A DNA stretch of 64,000 nucleotides from Cycas panzhihuaensis (lineage: Eukaryota > Cycadophyta), in the NCBI GenBank assembly GCA_023213395.1, contig CM041465.1:91581741-91645740 (forward strand), in the 5' to 3' direction. Below the pieces are notes generated by a model that worked only from the letters and a program-made list of their open reading frames with translations, made no database searches and had not been told where the DNA came from. Within the stretch, counting starts at the first letter, position 1; the number at the start of each line of letters is the position of its first letter. This document shows, in pieces, positions 45,901 to 56,955 of this stretch. Both the position numbers and the translations under genes were made by a program.

Positions 45901-47998
45901 AATTATACATTGATGGGTTCATTGTATAATAGATCAATAGATTTAGTTAAGTCTTTAGAAATTTAAGGATTACATTACACATCAAGATCTAGGTAATATT
46001 TTATAAATTCATTTATAGATTTATTATCCATTAGCCTAATCACAAAAAAGGCTTTTTCTTCCATAAAAAAAGGATAAGTGACATTATTTCTCGACTACCA
46101 AGAATGGGTATGGACGGATCGACTCAGGTAAGCACAGGTATGTTTTCTCTCTTATCTCGACCACTTCAGAGATGTGGATTAGAACATTATTTGGGTTGCA
46201 TGGTTTAATTAGCTTAATTTACGATTGGTTATCCATCTCGCTTGAGCACCTCTTATGTCTCTAGCCTATGACAACCCTTCACGAGACATACTCCTCAGTG
46301 AGTCATGTACCCCCATGGTACTTCACAACCCTCTGTTATACCTCCACATCGCCTCGAGCCCCTACCATTTAGCGTGATCCGCTCACACCTCATTTAGCTA
46401 CCACAACCCTTAGTTTCCCTAGGAGTGGTAGGCAACTTCCACCTATTTCTAACATTCTTAGGACTCTTTCCTCGCGATATCCTACCCAATCTAGTCGACT
46501 CACCCCTTCAAACTGTCCCTAACCACATGGACAAGAGGGTCAGCCCCTCCTAGGCCTAGGATATCCCTGTTTTGGGCTCCTAGGACCCTTACTTTTTCTA
46601 TTGATGTATGCTGGTTTCACACCACTGTAAACTTAGCGGTACTGCGAAGTTTGTCATGGTACTGCGAAGTTTACCGTGGTGCGACTGTTGCTCACTATTT
46701 TTTAAATCCGTCGTGGTAATTCTTGCTCTTTTTATGGAATTGACATGTGGATAAGTCACTAAATCAGCCCTACCTAAACCCTAATCGCTCAATTAGGGTT
46801 AGGATAGGTATATATTCCAAAAACATACTCATTTTTCATCTTCTTGGCTCTTGAACAACATTTCTCCTATTACTATTCTGCGCTCTCTTTCCTTCTTCTC
46901 ACCAGTATGCCTGCAATGTTGGAGTTTCTGCCACCCCAATCTAGGATCTGCCTATAGCAGCTCTAGTACGTGGCAGAGGACTCCTCATCTAGCATCTTCA
47001 AGCAAGATCTCCATGCTCACCCCTCAGCTCTCATCAAGCAAGTTCCTCCTGCAACACCACCTTGTGAGGTACCTCGTGAACCCTACAAATTCTACCTTCT
47101 TCCACTACTTACAGGGGTAGATCCACCCCAAGCATAGCCCAACAGGTACCTCTTGCTCTTATTTCATGTTTTAGCACAAATGCATTCCATTAAAGCTTAT
47201 TTATCAGTATACCATTCTCTATTTTTGTGTTTTCTACTATGAAAAGAGAGTGTTTTCCCATGTTTTTGCTTTGCTACCTCAAGATCTCTCCTATTCTCTG
47301 CTAGTTTCTCCCAAGGAAGCTGCGGGAGAGGGTCCATAAGGACTGGGTGAAGGGAGCTAAGGCAGGATCCGTCCCATTGGGCCTACTCCTCAAGGGTAAA
47401 CCCCTTCCCATCCTTCCTCTCTTGCATATGTGCTTCTCTTGGGCAAACTAGGAGTTTATGGGACTAAGCTTGCGTTGGATATCAGCATATGCAGCCCCTA
47501 CTACGCTAGTTCCAAGTGTGCACGCTCTCCTTTTGGGCACCTCTTAAGCCCCAAACATCATTCAACATCCATCCAGACCCTTAGCAAGGCTGGTGTGGCG
47601 ATTCACTGCCCATAGTGCCTTCGCTACATAGGCAACTCTTCCACACCACACAACATTCACTCCTTTTCTTGCTTGCTGCCCATAGGCTGCCATAAAACCA
47701 TTGTACTTTAGATCCTGAGGCTGCGTGGAGGTCCACTTGTGAGAGGGTTGGCCATCCTAAGGCTAACCACTTTTTCTTGCTTGGTGTACGTTGTTTTTCT
47801 TCTTTAAGAGAGTGCAGAGTCAGGTTGAGTAGTAGATTAACTAACTTAAGGCATAAAACTTTAACATTTATTTTATATCATTGCACATATATTAGCTTGC
47901 ATCTTAGTAACCCCTTCTTGGAAGAGAAAAACCTTTGTGCTTGCAGGTTTGGTGGTGATACGCGTGGAGGAAAGGAACGCTTTAATCTGGGTAAGTCT
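45901..47998 (+). other. Probable large LTR/leader of a Tat-like gypsy
   Basis: GC-richer than the neighbouring sequence and continuous, across the chimera insertion, with 55627 onward. Contains a TATA-like TATATATT (46809-46816) preceded by a telobox hairpin (46773-46803), and a 15-bp direct repeat GGTACTGCGAAGTTT at 46638-46652 and 46658-46672. ORFs of up to 89 codons (46851-47120) have no recognisable features. Treating it as the upstream part of a long 5' LTR whose end is at 56692 is an inference. Confidence 0.4.
46773..46816 (+). promoter_or_regulatory. Telobox hairpin and TATA-like box
   Basis: CCTAAACCCTAAT and ATTAGGGTTAGG face each other across a 6-base loop (46773-46803, one bulged base). 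They are followed five bases later by TATATATT (46809-46816). AAACCCTAA is a known plant cis-element (telobox). The arrangement resembles the core promoter of an LTR U3. Confidence 0.45.
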
Positions 47999-48084
47999 TG
48001 TTGGAGTGCGTGATGCTAACTATCACAAGGAAGTCCTCTTCCCAAATCACCCTAGGGCTTTTGGTGTAATAGAAACCTGTGTCA
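47999..48084 (+). repeat. 86-bp 5' LTR of the chimera
   Basis: Begins TGTTGGAGTGCGTGATGC and ends AACCTGTGTCA, bounded by TG and CA, preceded by target duplicate AGTCT. Confidence 0.9.
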
Positions 48085-48086
48085 TG

Positions 48087-48098
48087 TGGTATCAAAGC
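48087..48098 (+). other. Primer-binding site 1 of the chimera
   Basis: TGGTATCAAAGC, two bases after the 86-bp LTR. The downstream AGAAGGGGATCTATTCACTC is family-B leader, the same as next to the PBS at 8787. Confidence 0.9.
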
Positions 48099-50078
48099 CA
48101 GAAGGGGATCTATTCACTCCATTCCACTTGCATTGAGTCATTTTGCCTCTCCTTCACCTTCAATATTAAGTATTGAGAGTGTATTCCTTATTTTTTTAAT
48201 ATTTTGAGAGCATAAAATTATAGTATTTTGCATGTTGCTACTTTGTCCATGTGTGTAGAAATTCAGAGGTAAAGAATACAGGTTTTTGAAGCCGTTCAGC
48301 TGCAGAAATAGTCCTAGAAGTATTAAAGGCCCAAATTTTTATAAAAATTCAACCATCTTAGAATTTGATAAAATTTGGCATGCAAGGTCACCTTCACTAG
48401 AGGATCATTTTTGTTTCATGGAGAAACTTCATATTCAGCCTACAACAGTGAGTTTTCGCTATGACAAAAAGAGTACATTTTGTGGATAAGTGATTTAAAG
48501 CACTTTTCCTAATGAAATCCTTCAATTATAAGATGATCTAAAAATTTTATTAAGGGATATGGTACATTTATGTCTTCAGATAATTTTAAGATAAATCTCA
48601 TCAAATTTCATCCACTGGTTAGTGAGATCTATACAGTTTTCTCATGGTTACTGATTTTGCCTACTCAACCCCATAAAGGACATTGCAAGGGTATTTTGGG
48701 CAATTTTTTGGAAGATTTTGTAGATGGTGCATAAGGAAAAGTTAATGTAAATATTAAAACATAATTTTTAACATATTGAAGTCTAGATTCTGAGATAGTT
48801 CATCTGGCATGATTTTACTTTGGTGCTTTTTCGGGCAGAAAAGCTTTTGTACCTTTTCTAAAATCTGACTTCACAAATCTATCAGAAATGACATTATAAA
48901 CACTTTTTCCTTCTGTCATAAATTTAGATTTCATCATTTAGGCCTTCATATTTGTAATTTCTAAAAATTTATGCATTTATCATTATTTGTAAATTTTGTG
49001 AAAAAATCACAAAATATGGCAAAATAGCATGCATATAGATTTAGAAAAATCATCATTTTAGTGGCAAGTTGATCCACTTTTTAGCTCATTGTGGATTTTA
49101 TATTAAAACTTCTAAAATCATATTTGGAAACATTGTACTAAAGCAAAGGAAATCTTGGATCAGAATCAACATCTGGTTCCCCTACTAAATCTAGCATGCT
49201 TTTCTATTTGCACACATAGCATAAAGCATCACAAAAGCAGCAACAACAATAAAGCAACAGCAATAATAAAGTATCACAAAGTAGCAACAATAACAAAGCA
49301 ACTAAGAAAAGTAAGCAAGCACATTTGGCAAGTTTCTATTTCAGTTTTTAGTTATATGGAAACATCTTATACTATTCCTAAAAGGAATCTCATCTGTATG
49401 ATCTATACCACCAGTTCTTGACTTGTGCACACACTCATCTTGGTTGAAATAGACCAAGGTTGGCCAAAGTCCAAGCCCTAAGGGAGGTGTAAGTTTTATA
49501 CTGCGTCTGGTCTTAACCAGAATAGTGGTGGAGGGACAGGTTAGCCATACCTATGGCCTCCAATAAGGGATAATCCTGATAACCACTCGGGAAAACTAAA
49601 AACCTTAATGCAAGATTAAAATTAATCTAGTCTAATATCTGTCATAGCCGTGGGATACGCAGTATTGTTTGACTCTTCGGAGGAGGTATATAGCTGCTCA
49701 TTGGTGAACTGGGTGAGGACTGGGAGTACCTCGGCTCCATTATGACTTGGATTTCATCACCAAGCGTAGGTGCAGGTATCGTAGGTGAAGGCTCTAATCA
49801 TATACTAGAAGCCTTAGGCATCGAAACCTCACCTACATTTGGACATAAGTGAGAGGTTAGTGGCATGACACATCACCACTATTTTCCAGCTCTACATTAG
49901 ACCTCATTCTTGCATCATTACTTATATTTATTTTTTTATATAATTGTTGAAAAATAGTTAATCATTGCTTGCTTCTCATTATAACAATCATTTCTATATC
50001 CCTGTTGCGCCAGGTGTATTAGCCACACGTGTCAGTGGCACATACTTCTATCATCTCTTCTACTTCTTCGTCATCACC
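48099..50078 (+). other. Family-B 5' leader
   Basis: About 2 kb non-coding. The first 1.55 kb match 7273-8786 inverted. The remainder matches the F-element leaders (for example CTCATTGGTGAACTGGGTGA at about 49696). A run of AGCAACAATAAAGCAAC-type short repeats lies at 49220-49310. Confidence 0.8.
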
Positions 50079-51016
50079 ATATCATCTCAATTCAAGCAAA
50101 ATATTAACAGTATATTGAAAGGCAAAGAAAATTAGGATATATGGTACACTGGAATTAAAAATACTACAAAGTATAAAGGCCTTTGGAGAGCCCACTTGCA
50201 GCCTACACCCAGCATAACAGCGATGACTACAACAGCTGCTTCCAGTGGATCTGCCCCAACAACTCCTACAGATGCTGCAACTAAACTACAATGGGAGATA
50301 GATGATGAAAAGATTCATGCAGGAATTTTATTGGTCATTGATCACTCCTTGCACAACTTGATAAATGAAGATGAACATGATACAGCCTGGAAGGTCCTAA
50401 AAGTTCTTAGAAAGAACTTTGATACAAAGTTAAATTTAGAATTTGTTCATCTTGTTTTGAAAATGAACAAATTAAAAATGCAGAAAGCACGAGCTCATGA
50501 GACAATAAATCTCCTTCGACCAATCAAATAGGCAATTGACAAAGACTTTAAGACCCAATGCATCACTTGGGCATTTTTTATCTAGTCATGTTTACATGTC
50601 CTTGATTATAGAAACTTGCTTGGAAGTCTTCAATCTAATGGAATATTGAAGACACTTAACTTCAAAGGACTTGCTGAGAAGTTTACAGAATTTGACAAGA
50701 CCTTCGATATAAACTTTGTAGCCTCTGACTCTCTTCCAGATGCAGCCTTTGAGGTAGAAGAAGAAGTTTGCTACATAAAAAATCAAGGTCCCTCTCATGG
50801 CAGAGGAAATAACCGAGCAAGAGGAAGAGGAAGAAATATGGAAAATCATCCACAAGGTCAATCAAACCCTTAATCACAACCTCAATAGTTTCAAGGCCAA
50901 GGGCCACCTCAACAAAGAGCAAGACAGTCAAAGCCAAACCAAGATTCTCCGTGGACCGTAATCAAACCATCATGTGTTATCAGTGTAACCATAAAGGACA
51001 CTTAGCAAAAGATTAC
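50079..51016 (+). pseudogene. Copia family B gag
   Basis: Gag begins at the position of the F-element start codons, but here the codon is ATA (50079-50081), followed by SSQFKQNINSILKGKEN and then a TAG where F unit 1 has TGG (Trp). WEIDDEKIHAGILLVIDHSL (50285-50350), VHLVLKMNKLKMQKARAHET and NLLGSLQSNGILKTLNFKGL (50610-50670) follow in frame with single stops. A Gly/Arg-rich basic stretch (GRGNNRARGRGRN, about 50800-50840) precedes the CCHC knuckle CYQCNHKGHLAKDY (50975-51016). The knuckle is in another frame and its last Cys is Tyr. Confidence 0.9.
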
Positions 51017-51199
51017 AGAACTGCCACTTATAAGTTGGCCAAGTTCCAACCAAAATATGGAGCTCACAATGTTGAAGAAACTTGTGAAGAATCCTTCAGT
51101 GGTGCAGGTTTTGTACAAGCACACATTTAAAGAATTGAGAGATCTTCAGCATCAAATGCCATTGACCAACCAAAGAGATACTTTGAAGCTCAGTGTGGA

Positions 51200-51560
51200 T
51201 ATATCACTTGTGAATTCCCTTTACTAATGCCAAGCCCTATTGGAATTGCCAATAGTGTGGCTTCAATCGATGGACAGTGGATCTTGGACACAGGAGAAAC
51301 TCAACATATGACATGCAATCGCAATCTATATCAAACATTTGACTCAAATGTTCATGGAGTTGCTCACATGGCTGATAAAACACAACAACCTGTTGAAGGA
51401 ATTGGCAACATTCGCCTGAAGCTCCCAGGCTTAGAAGATTTTACATTGCTTGATATCTTATACATACCCAATCTCAAACAAAACCTACTCTCTTTATCTA
51501 CACTTGTTTCTTGTAGATTTGATCTGAGTGTAATCGCAAATGACTAGACTCTTAAGGTCA
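51200..51560 (+). pseudogene. Copia family B protease
   Basis: Retropepsin-like region open over 106 codons. The active site WILDTGETQHM has DTGE at 51287-51298 where most copia proteases have D-S/T-G-A. It is followed by MADKTQQPVEGIGNIRLKLP, DFTLLDILYIPNLKQ and LLSLSTLVSCRFDLSVI. Ends at a TAG (51545-51547) where the unit-2 F copy has Gln. Confidence 0.88.
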
Positions 51561-52989
51561 TTCACCCTCCAACTAATCAGGTGGTTTTGACTGGACATCT
51601 CTCTGGAAAACTCTTTCGACTAAATGGCTCTCCATCTTCTGAAGCCCATTGTCACCAAAGCCCTTATGCCGATGAAGAATTTGCATTTAATTCCATCTTG
51701 ACCCATTCAACGTTGTCACCAGAAGCTCTTTGGCATGCTCGTATGGGCCATGTTCACATTGATATACTTAGAGATCTTTCTAATACTCTTCCAAACCTTC
51801 TAAAGTTTTCCTCTAAGCCCTTTAAATGTGAAGCTTGTATCATTGCCAAATCTCATCGACAACTCTTTCCAAAAAGTCAGTGGAAATCAAGCCATCTATT
51901 ACAATTGGTACACTCTGATTTATGTGGGCCAATGCCCATTCCTTCACTGAAGGGCAAGCTATATTACATCTCTTTCATTGATGATTTCATTAGAAAAGTA
52001 TGGGTAGCTTTTCTACACAAGAAAGATAAAGCATTTCGTATATTCAAGGAATTTAAAGCCCTTACTAAAAAAGAGTCAGGTTATCAACTCAAATGTCTTC
52101 AAACTGATAATGGTGCAAATATACCTCACATGAGTTTGAAAGCTACCTTCAAGACAATGGCATCAAGCATCAAACAACAGTAGTAGGTACCCCACAGCAA
52201 AATGGAGTTGCCAAGCACATGAACAGGACAATCATAAACATGGCTCGTGCTATGTTAATATATAAAAATATACTTCCCTATCTATGGGCTGAAGTAATCT
52301 GGACAGTCATTCATTGTATCAATGTTGTTAGCCCATCAAAGGAAGTATAATCACCTAATGAAAAGTGGTCAGGATAAGCCCCCATTGTTCACTACTTTAG
52401 AATTTTTGGCTCTACATGCTATGCCCATATTCTGGATGCAGATCGAAATAAACTCCATCCAAGGGCACTTAAAGGTATCTTTGTTAGATACCCTATGGAT
52501 AAGAAAGGGTATAAGGTCTTCATACCTTTAGAACAAAAGATCATTGTTACCAGAGATGTCAGTTTTGTGGAGACAGAGGATCAATTACTTAAATTAGACT
52601 CCATAGTACCCTCATGTCACTACAATAATGTTATCAAGTATGATGTTCAGATTCTAAAATTTAGGGAGGGTGACAAACATAAATTACTCCAAATATTGGA
52701 AGCTGACAATAGAGCCTTGAAGGATACAAGTTGTGACTCTGAACAAATGAGTGCACATCCAGCACCATCTTTTGAAGATAACAGAGTTGACAAAGGCAAA
52801 GCCATTATAGAAGAACCATCCTCTCCACCTTCAGTTGACAAAGGCAAAATAGTGGTAGAAGGACCATCTTCCTCAGGCACATCAACATCCTCCTTACAAA
52901 ATAATCATTTTAACGAATATGATGAGAACCAAGAAGTTGGGGAAATGAGGACATCATTCCCAACTCGAGGATCTCGAGAAGCTCGCTAG
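51561..52989 (+). pseudogene. Copia family B integrase and hinge
   Basis: Zinc-binding GAG-pre-integrase part LWHARMGHVHIDILRDL and CEACIIAKSHRQL (51729-51865). Core: first Asp in LVHSDLCGP (51917-51919), second Asp in LQTDNGANI (52106-52108). The third residue, normally Glu in NGVAE, is Lys (NGVAKHMNRT, 52213-52215), so catalysis is lost. A frameshift lies just after 52120. The C-terminal part DKKGYKVFIPLEQKIIVTRD (52495) leads to a Ser/Pro hinge with a duplicated VDKGKAIIEEPSSPPS / VDKGKIVVEGPSSSG segment. Confidence 0.9.
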
Positions 52990-53089
52990 CTCAATAAGGA
53001 CATATGACCAGATGAGGTGGGTAAAACTTGCACTCGAAGTGCCCATAGAGTAAGGATGTAGGAATCATAATATACTGAGTTTGAACCAG

Positions 53090-54078
53090 CAGAATTGTAC
53101 CTTACTCTTAATGAAGAGCCATTAACATACCAAGAAGCTGTAAAACATACAGCTTGGAGAAACGCCATGAATGAAGAGCACCAATCTCTTATGGGAGCTC
53201 ATTAATCTACCGCTTGGCAGAAAGGTAGTTCAAAATAAATGGGTGTTTAAAAACAAATATAGATCAAATGATACCCTTGAAAAACACAAGGCAAGGTTGG
53301 TAGCTAAAGGATTTACACAAAGGGAAGGCATCAACTACACTGAAGTCTTTGCACCTACAACCAAATGGCCTACAATTAGAACTCTTATAGCCTTGGCTGC
53401 TTAAAAGGGTTAGAAAATCCACCAACTCGATATTAAGACCACGTTTCTTAATGGAGATCTTGAAGAAGAAATTTACATGGCTCAGCCAGAAGGATATGAG
53501 ATCGAAGGTCAAGAGCATAAGGTTTGCAGGCTCAGAAAGTCCTTGTATGGCCTTAAACAAGCCCCTCGCGCTTGGTTTGTCAAGTTGTCTGAAAGGATGA
53601 GTCAACTTGGATACGAGGTTTGTGACTATCAAGATATTGATGCAACATTGTTCATCAAGCACCATAAGGATAAAGTCACTTATCTCATAATCTTTGTGGA
53701 TGACATGCTAGTAATCTGCATAGTGAATGTGCAATAAGCCTGTTGAAAAAGGACCTTGGCAAAACGTTCGAATTGTCTGACCTCGGTTTGATGAAATATT
53801 ACTTGGAAATTGAAGTAACACAAAAGACTGGATTTTTTTTTCTCTCCCAAGAAAAATACATCAATGATCTTTTAACCAAGTTTCAGTTAGAAGATGCTCG
53901 ACCAGTGATGTTACATATGGATCCTAACACCAAACTCTCAGTTGAAGGTGATACTAGGGAGGCAGACGCAATACTCTACAGGAAACTTGTAGGTAGTCTC
54001 ATCTACACTACCAATACAAGGCCAGATATTATACCCTATGTCAGCATTCTTGCTCATTACATGACAAATTCTAAGTAG
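53090..54078 (+). pseudogene. Copia family B reverse transcriptase
   Basis: RT blocks in order are WVFKNKYRSNDTLEKHKARL (53240-53300), YTEVFAPTTKWPTIRTLIAL, QLDIKTTFLNGDLEEEIYMA (after a TAA and TAG near 53404), SLYGLKQAPRAW (53540-53575), FVDDM at 53693-53707 (catalytic Asps intact), FELSDLGLMKYYLEIEV (53770), FLSQEKYINDLLTKFQLEDA, and YRKLVGSLIYTTNTRPDI. Two frame changes (near 53171 and 53740). The sister fragment at 1-223 begins inside this block. Confidence 0.92.
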
Positions 54079-54105
54079 AATCATTAGCAGGCAACAGTGT
54101 GAGTT

Positions 54106-54645
54106 TTGAGATACCTTAAGACAACCAACAAATATGGTTTGTTATATGAACCTAATTCAGACTTCAAGCTTTCTGCATACATAGACTTAGACTTTGTAGG
54201 AGATAAAGATACGGGAAGATCTATGTCTGGGTATGTAACGTTTCTTGGAACAGCACCAATATCATGGAGATCCAAATGGCAGAAGATAATTACAGATTCA
54301 ACTACCGAAGTTGAATACATTTCTACTTCTGAGACCAGTAAAGAGGTGATATGGCTGAGAAAATTATTGGAAACATTGAATATCATCCAAACAAGTCCTA
54401 CAAGTCTTCATATTGATAATCAATCAGTAATCTGCATGGAGAAAAGTCCTATATTTCATGATCATACCAAACACATAAGTATGAAAGTCCACGGGATTAG
54501 GGAACTTGTTTATGACAGTACAATTCAATTAGATTACTGTCCCATAGCAGATCAAGTGGCTGATATCTTCACCAAACCACTGCAAAGGGTGAAGTTTGAA
54601 CAGTTCCAAAGGCAGCTTGGCCTTAGGGCCTCCATCTTTGATTGA
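54106..54645 (+). pseudogene. Copia family B RNase H
   Basis: Open for 179 codons, the longest intact stretch in the element. Shows SAYIDLDFVGDKDTGRSMSG (catalytic Asp), STTEVEYISTSETS (catalytic Glu) and IDNQSVICMEKS (catalytic Asp), then DQVADIFTKPLQRVKFEQF near the C-terminus, ending RASIFD with TGA at 54643-54645. A frameshift and a TAG around 54078-54105 separate it from RT. Confidence 0.92.
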
Positions 54646-55092
54646 TCAAAGAAGATGGCAACAAGATCATCATACTTTATTCTCTTCATGAAAACCCCTT
54701 GTGGGTGCAGAAGAATAAGAGTAAGTCTCTGCTCTATCCTCTTTGTGAAAATCCCATGTGGGCATAGAAGGATAAGGGTTGTACTTGTTTTGAAAAATCA
54801 GAACCTGTGAAAACCCAAAAGGGCATAGGGAATGACCAAATAGTATATAGAGACTTAGCAAATTAAGTTGTACATTTAAGTCACTTGGATATCAGGCTAT
54901 ATCAAAGAGCCACCTTAGCCATTTTGATTTATAAAAAGGGCTATAGATCTTAGAAAGTTTGTGGGTTTTTATTCCCCATAAGGGTTTTCCCACAAAAGTG
55001 TCATTTAAAATTTCAATGTAATAATAAGACTCAAATGAAAACCTCATAGAATAGAATTTCTAAAAATGACCTTCCACCATTAATGGGGGGAT
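54646..55092 (+). other. Family-B 3' UTR with tandem units and PPT
   Basis: Contains three degenerate 50-55 bp units: CATGAAAACCCCTTGTGGG, GTGAAAATCCCATGTGGG and GTGAAAACCCAAAAGGGC, about 54686-54830. Followed by the PPT AATGGGGGGA (55082-55091). Confidence 0.8.
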
Positions 55093-55388
55093 TGAAAGAG
55101 GTTAATGTATCAAGGTCATTTGTGTAGATTAATTATGTGACCTTAGGATATATTATTAGCATTGGTCTCTTAATGAAATGTACTTTATGTGCATTTAGAT
55201 GTAATTTCAGGTTCATGTCATTAGGCAAGAAAATCCTAACCCTAATGCTCACCCTCAATAATAAAAGGTGAAATCTCAAGGAGGGAGTCATTATTCATTC
55301 TCACCTCCAAGCTTGCTCTCATATCTTGTCTCATCTTCTTTTTCATTCTCCATTGCCATTGTGTGCATGTGAGTGATTTATCTCTAAG
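55093..55388 (+). repeat. Family-B 3' LTR inside the chimera, 3' end altered
   Basis: 296 bp from TGAAAGAGGTTAATG. The last 24 bases of the standard LTR (ending CCTTCCTTCA) are replaced by TCTCTAAG, which touches a second PBS. A PPT lies before it and a PBS after it. Confidence 0.88.
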
Positions 55389-55540
55389 TGGTATCAGAGC
55401 GACAAGAGTTCAAAATTGGTCTTCTGTACCACGGTAGCGCACTCAGAGATACGCGAAGGTGTTTGTTGGGTGGCACCGAGGAACGTCGTGGTGGACATAC
55501 AATGTCGTGTAGGTATAGCTGACTCCTTGTGATGAGGGAG
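55389..55540 (+). other. Second PBS and short internal segment ending in a PPT
   Basis: TGGTATCAGAGC (55389-55400), then about 130 bp without coding capacity, then GATGAGGGAG (55531-55540) directly before the 86-bp LTR. Together with the 86-bp repeats this is exactly the layout of a TRIM-type element of about 325 bp. Confidence 0.75.
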
Positions 55541-55626
55541 TGTTGGAGCACGTGATGCTAACTATCACAAGGAAGTCCTCTTCCCAAATCACCCTAGGGC
55601 TTTTGGTGTAACGATAACCTGTGACA
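55541..55626 (+). repeat. 86-bp 3' LTR of the chimera
   Basis: TGTTGGAGCACGTGATGC to AACCTGTGACA, followed by target duplicate AGTCT (55627-55631). Confidence 0.9.
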
Positions 55627-55631
55627 AGTCT

Positions 55632-56693
55632 TACCACTTTATTTTTCATTTCTTTTCTTTATTTTCTCGCATAGCAGTCATTCTCTTTTGCCTCTTCCTT
55701 TTGCTTCCATTTTATATGGGGAAGGTAAGGAAGCCCCCATCGACTTTGGTAATAGTCACATAATGAGCAAAGACTAGAGGTCGTACACGGAGCACAAGCG
55801 GAGTACCTCTTTCAGTCGAGCTATTTTTCGGGTACATACCTCCTCTTTCGACAATCCCCTTTCCCATTTATCGTTGTTGGAGTGTATATCCTTGCAATAT
55901 TAAGACACATAAAGAAAAAGGGAAACAAACTAGCTTTCATGCATGTGCATGTTACATAACTGACTTTATAAGAAAGAGCATGCCAAAACAATTACACTCT
56001 TTCCCCCCTTTTACCTCAACATAAACACCATTTTAAGCTTGCATCATTTTAGAGTACATGCTTAGACTTACATGGCGTATTTTGGTTATCTCCTTTCTTC
56101 ATAAAAGGAAAAAGATAAAGAGGGAGTGCATTATGCACTTATTTTTTTCACAACATACAACACTCCCTTACTACACACTCTACACATCCAACCATTTACG
56201 GCCTTATTCACCATTGTTGAGGCTTGAACCCCCTTCCTCTTACTTTCATAGCAACTAGGCCCTCACTCTCCACCTCTTATTCTTTCATAGACTCACCTTG
56301 AGTCAACCAATATAGGGAACTTTAGTTGTGCTTATCTCACACTCATTCCCCTCTCATCTACGCTCATTGCACTTACATCTCATCCTTCTTCTATATGGAA
56401 CCCCTCTTTCCATGGGTCTTCCTCCTCCTTCTGGCCATCCGAGGGTAGGAGGACCTTGCCTCTTAGGGTTTACTCAAGATATCCCTATGCGTATCTTTCC
56501 CTTAAAACTAAAATCAAAAGCTACTCTGGGGAAGTTAGGCACCATTCATGGGTCCTGAACTCACGCTCTAGTGCATAGACACCCTGTGTGGTGTTCTCTT
56601 CTGCTTGTAGAATCCTATTCACATTCTGATATTGGTCATTAACGACCTTAACCCCTACTAAATGTAGCAACCATCTTGCAGACATTATTCCAC
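55632..56693 (+). repeat. Tat-like gypsy 5' LTR, 3' portion
   Basis: Sequence running up to a PBS at 56694. LTR end ...GACATTATTCCA at 56692, one base before the PBS. The upstream limit is uncertain. Small ORFs in it (56058-56558) are not supported. Confidence 0.5.
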
Positions 56694-56711
56694 TGGCGAC
56701 CATACTGGGGA
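56694..56711 (+). other. Primer-binding site of the plus-strand Tat-like gypsy
   Basis: TGGCGACCATACTGGGGA. The same site in the minus-strand relative is at 3512-3528. It resembles the tRNA-Arg-type PBS described for Tat/Ogre elements. Confidence 0.7.
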
Positions 56712-56955
56712 CCTGCCAATAAGGGAGCTAGTTTTTCTCTCTTCCTATTGGTGCTACTACCTCTTGGTAGCTTTCTCCTTTTGTTCTTTTTGTTGGGTAG
56801 CCCCCAACACATACCTTACATTTGCCTCTCCATCTTTCTTCTAACACATTGGTGAGTCTTGTATGTGACGCTTCTCATGTCACCTGTGAGGTCTTCCCCC
56901 GTTGTTAGAAGATCCTTCGTATCATCCCCTTTCATCGTCAGATTCTGATTCAACC

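Larger units (their letters stand above)
47999..55626 (+). mobile_element. Chimeric LTR element: copia body within 86-bp terminal repeats
   Basis: Terminal repeats 47999-48084 and 55541-55626, each 86 bp, differ at about seven positions. Perfect target duplication AGTCT (47994-47998 and 55627-55631). A PBS follows the first repeat, and a PPT GATGAGGGAG (55531-55540) precedes the second. Inside are a family-B leader, gag, PR, INT, RT, RNase H, 3' UTR and family-B 3' LTR (55093-55388). Then comes a second PBS (55389-55400) and 140 bp of unrelated sequence. Coding frames carry stops and about five frame changes. Confidence 0.92.

Noticed and set aside
46851-47615. Small host gene(s) on the plus strand
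   Set aside because: Several short frames without recognisable domains, in sequence that looks like an LTR/leader with a TATA box.
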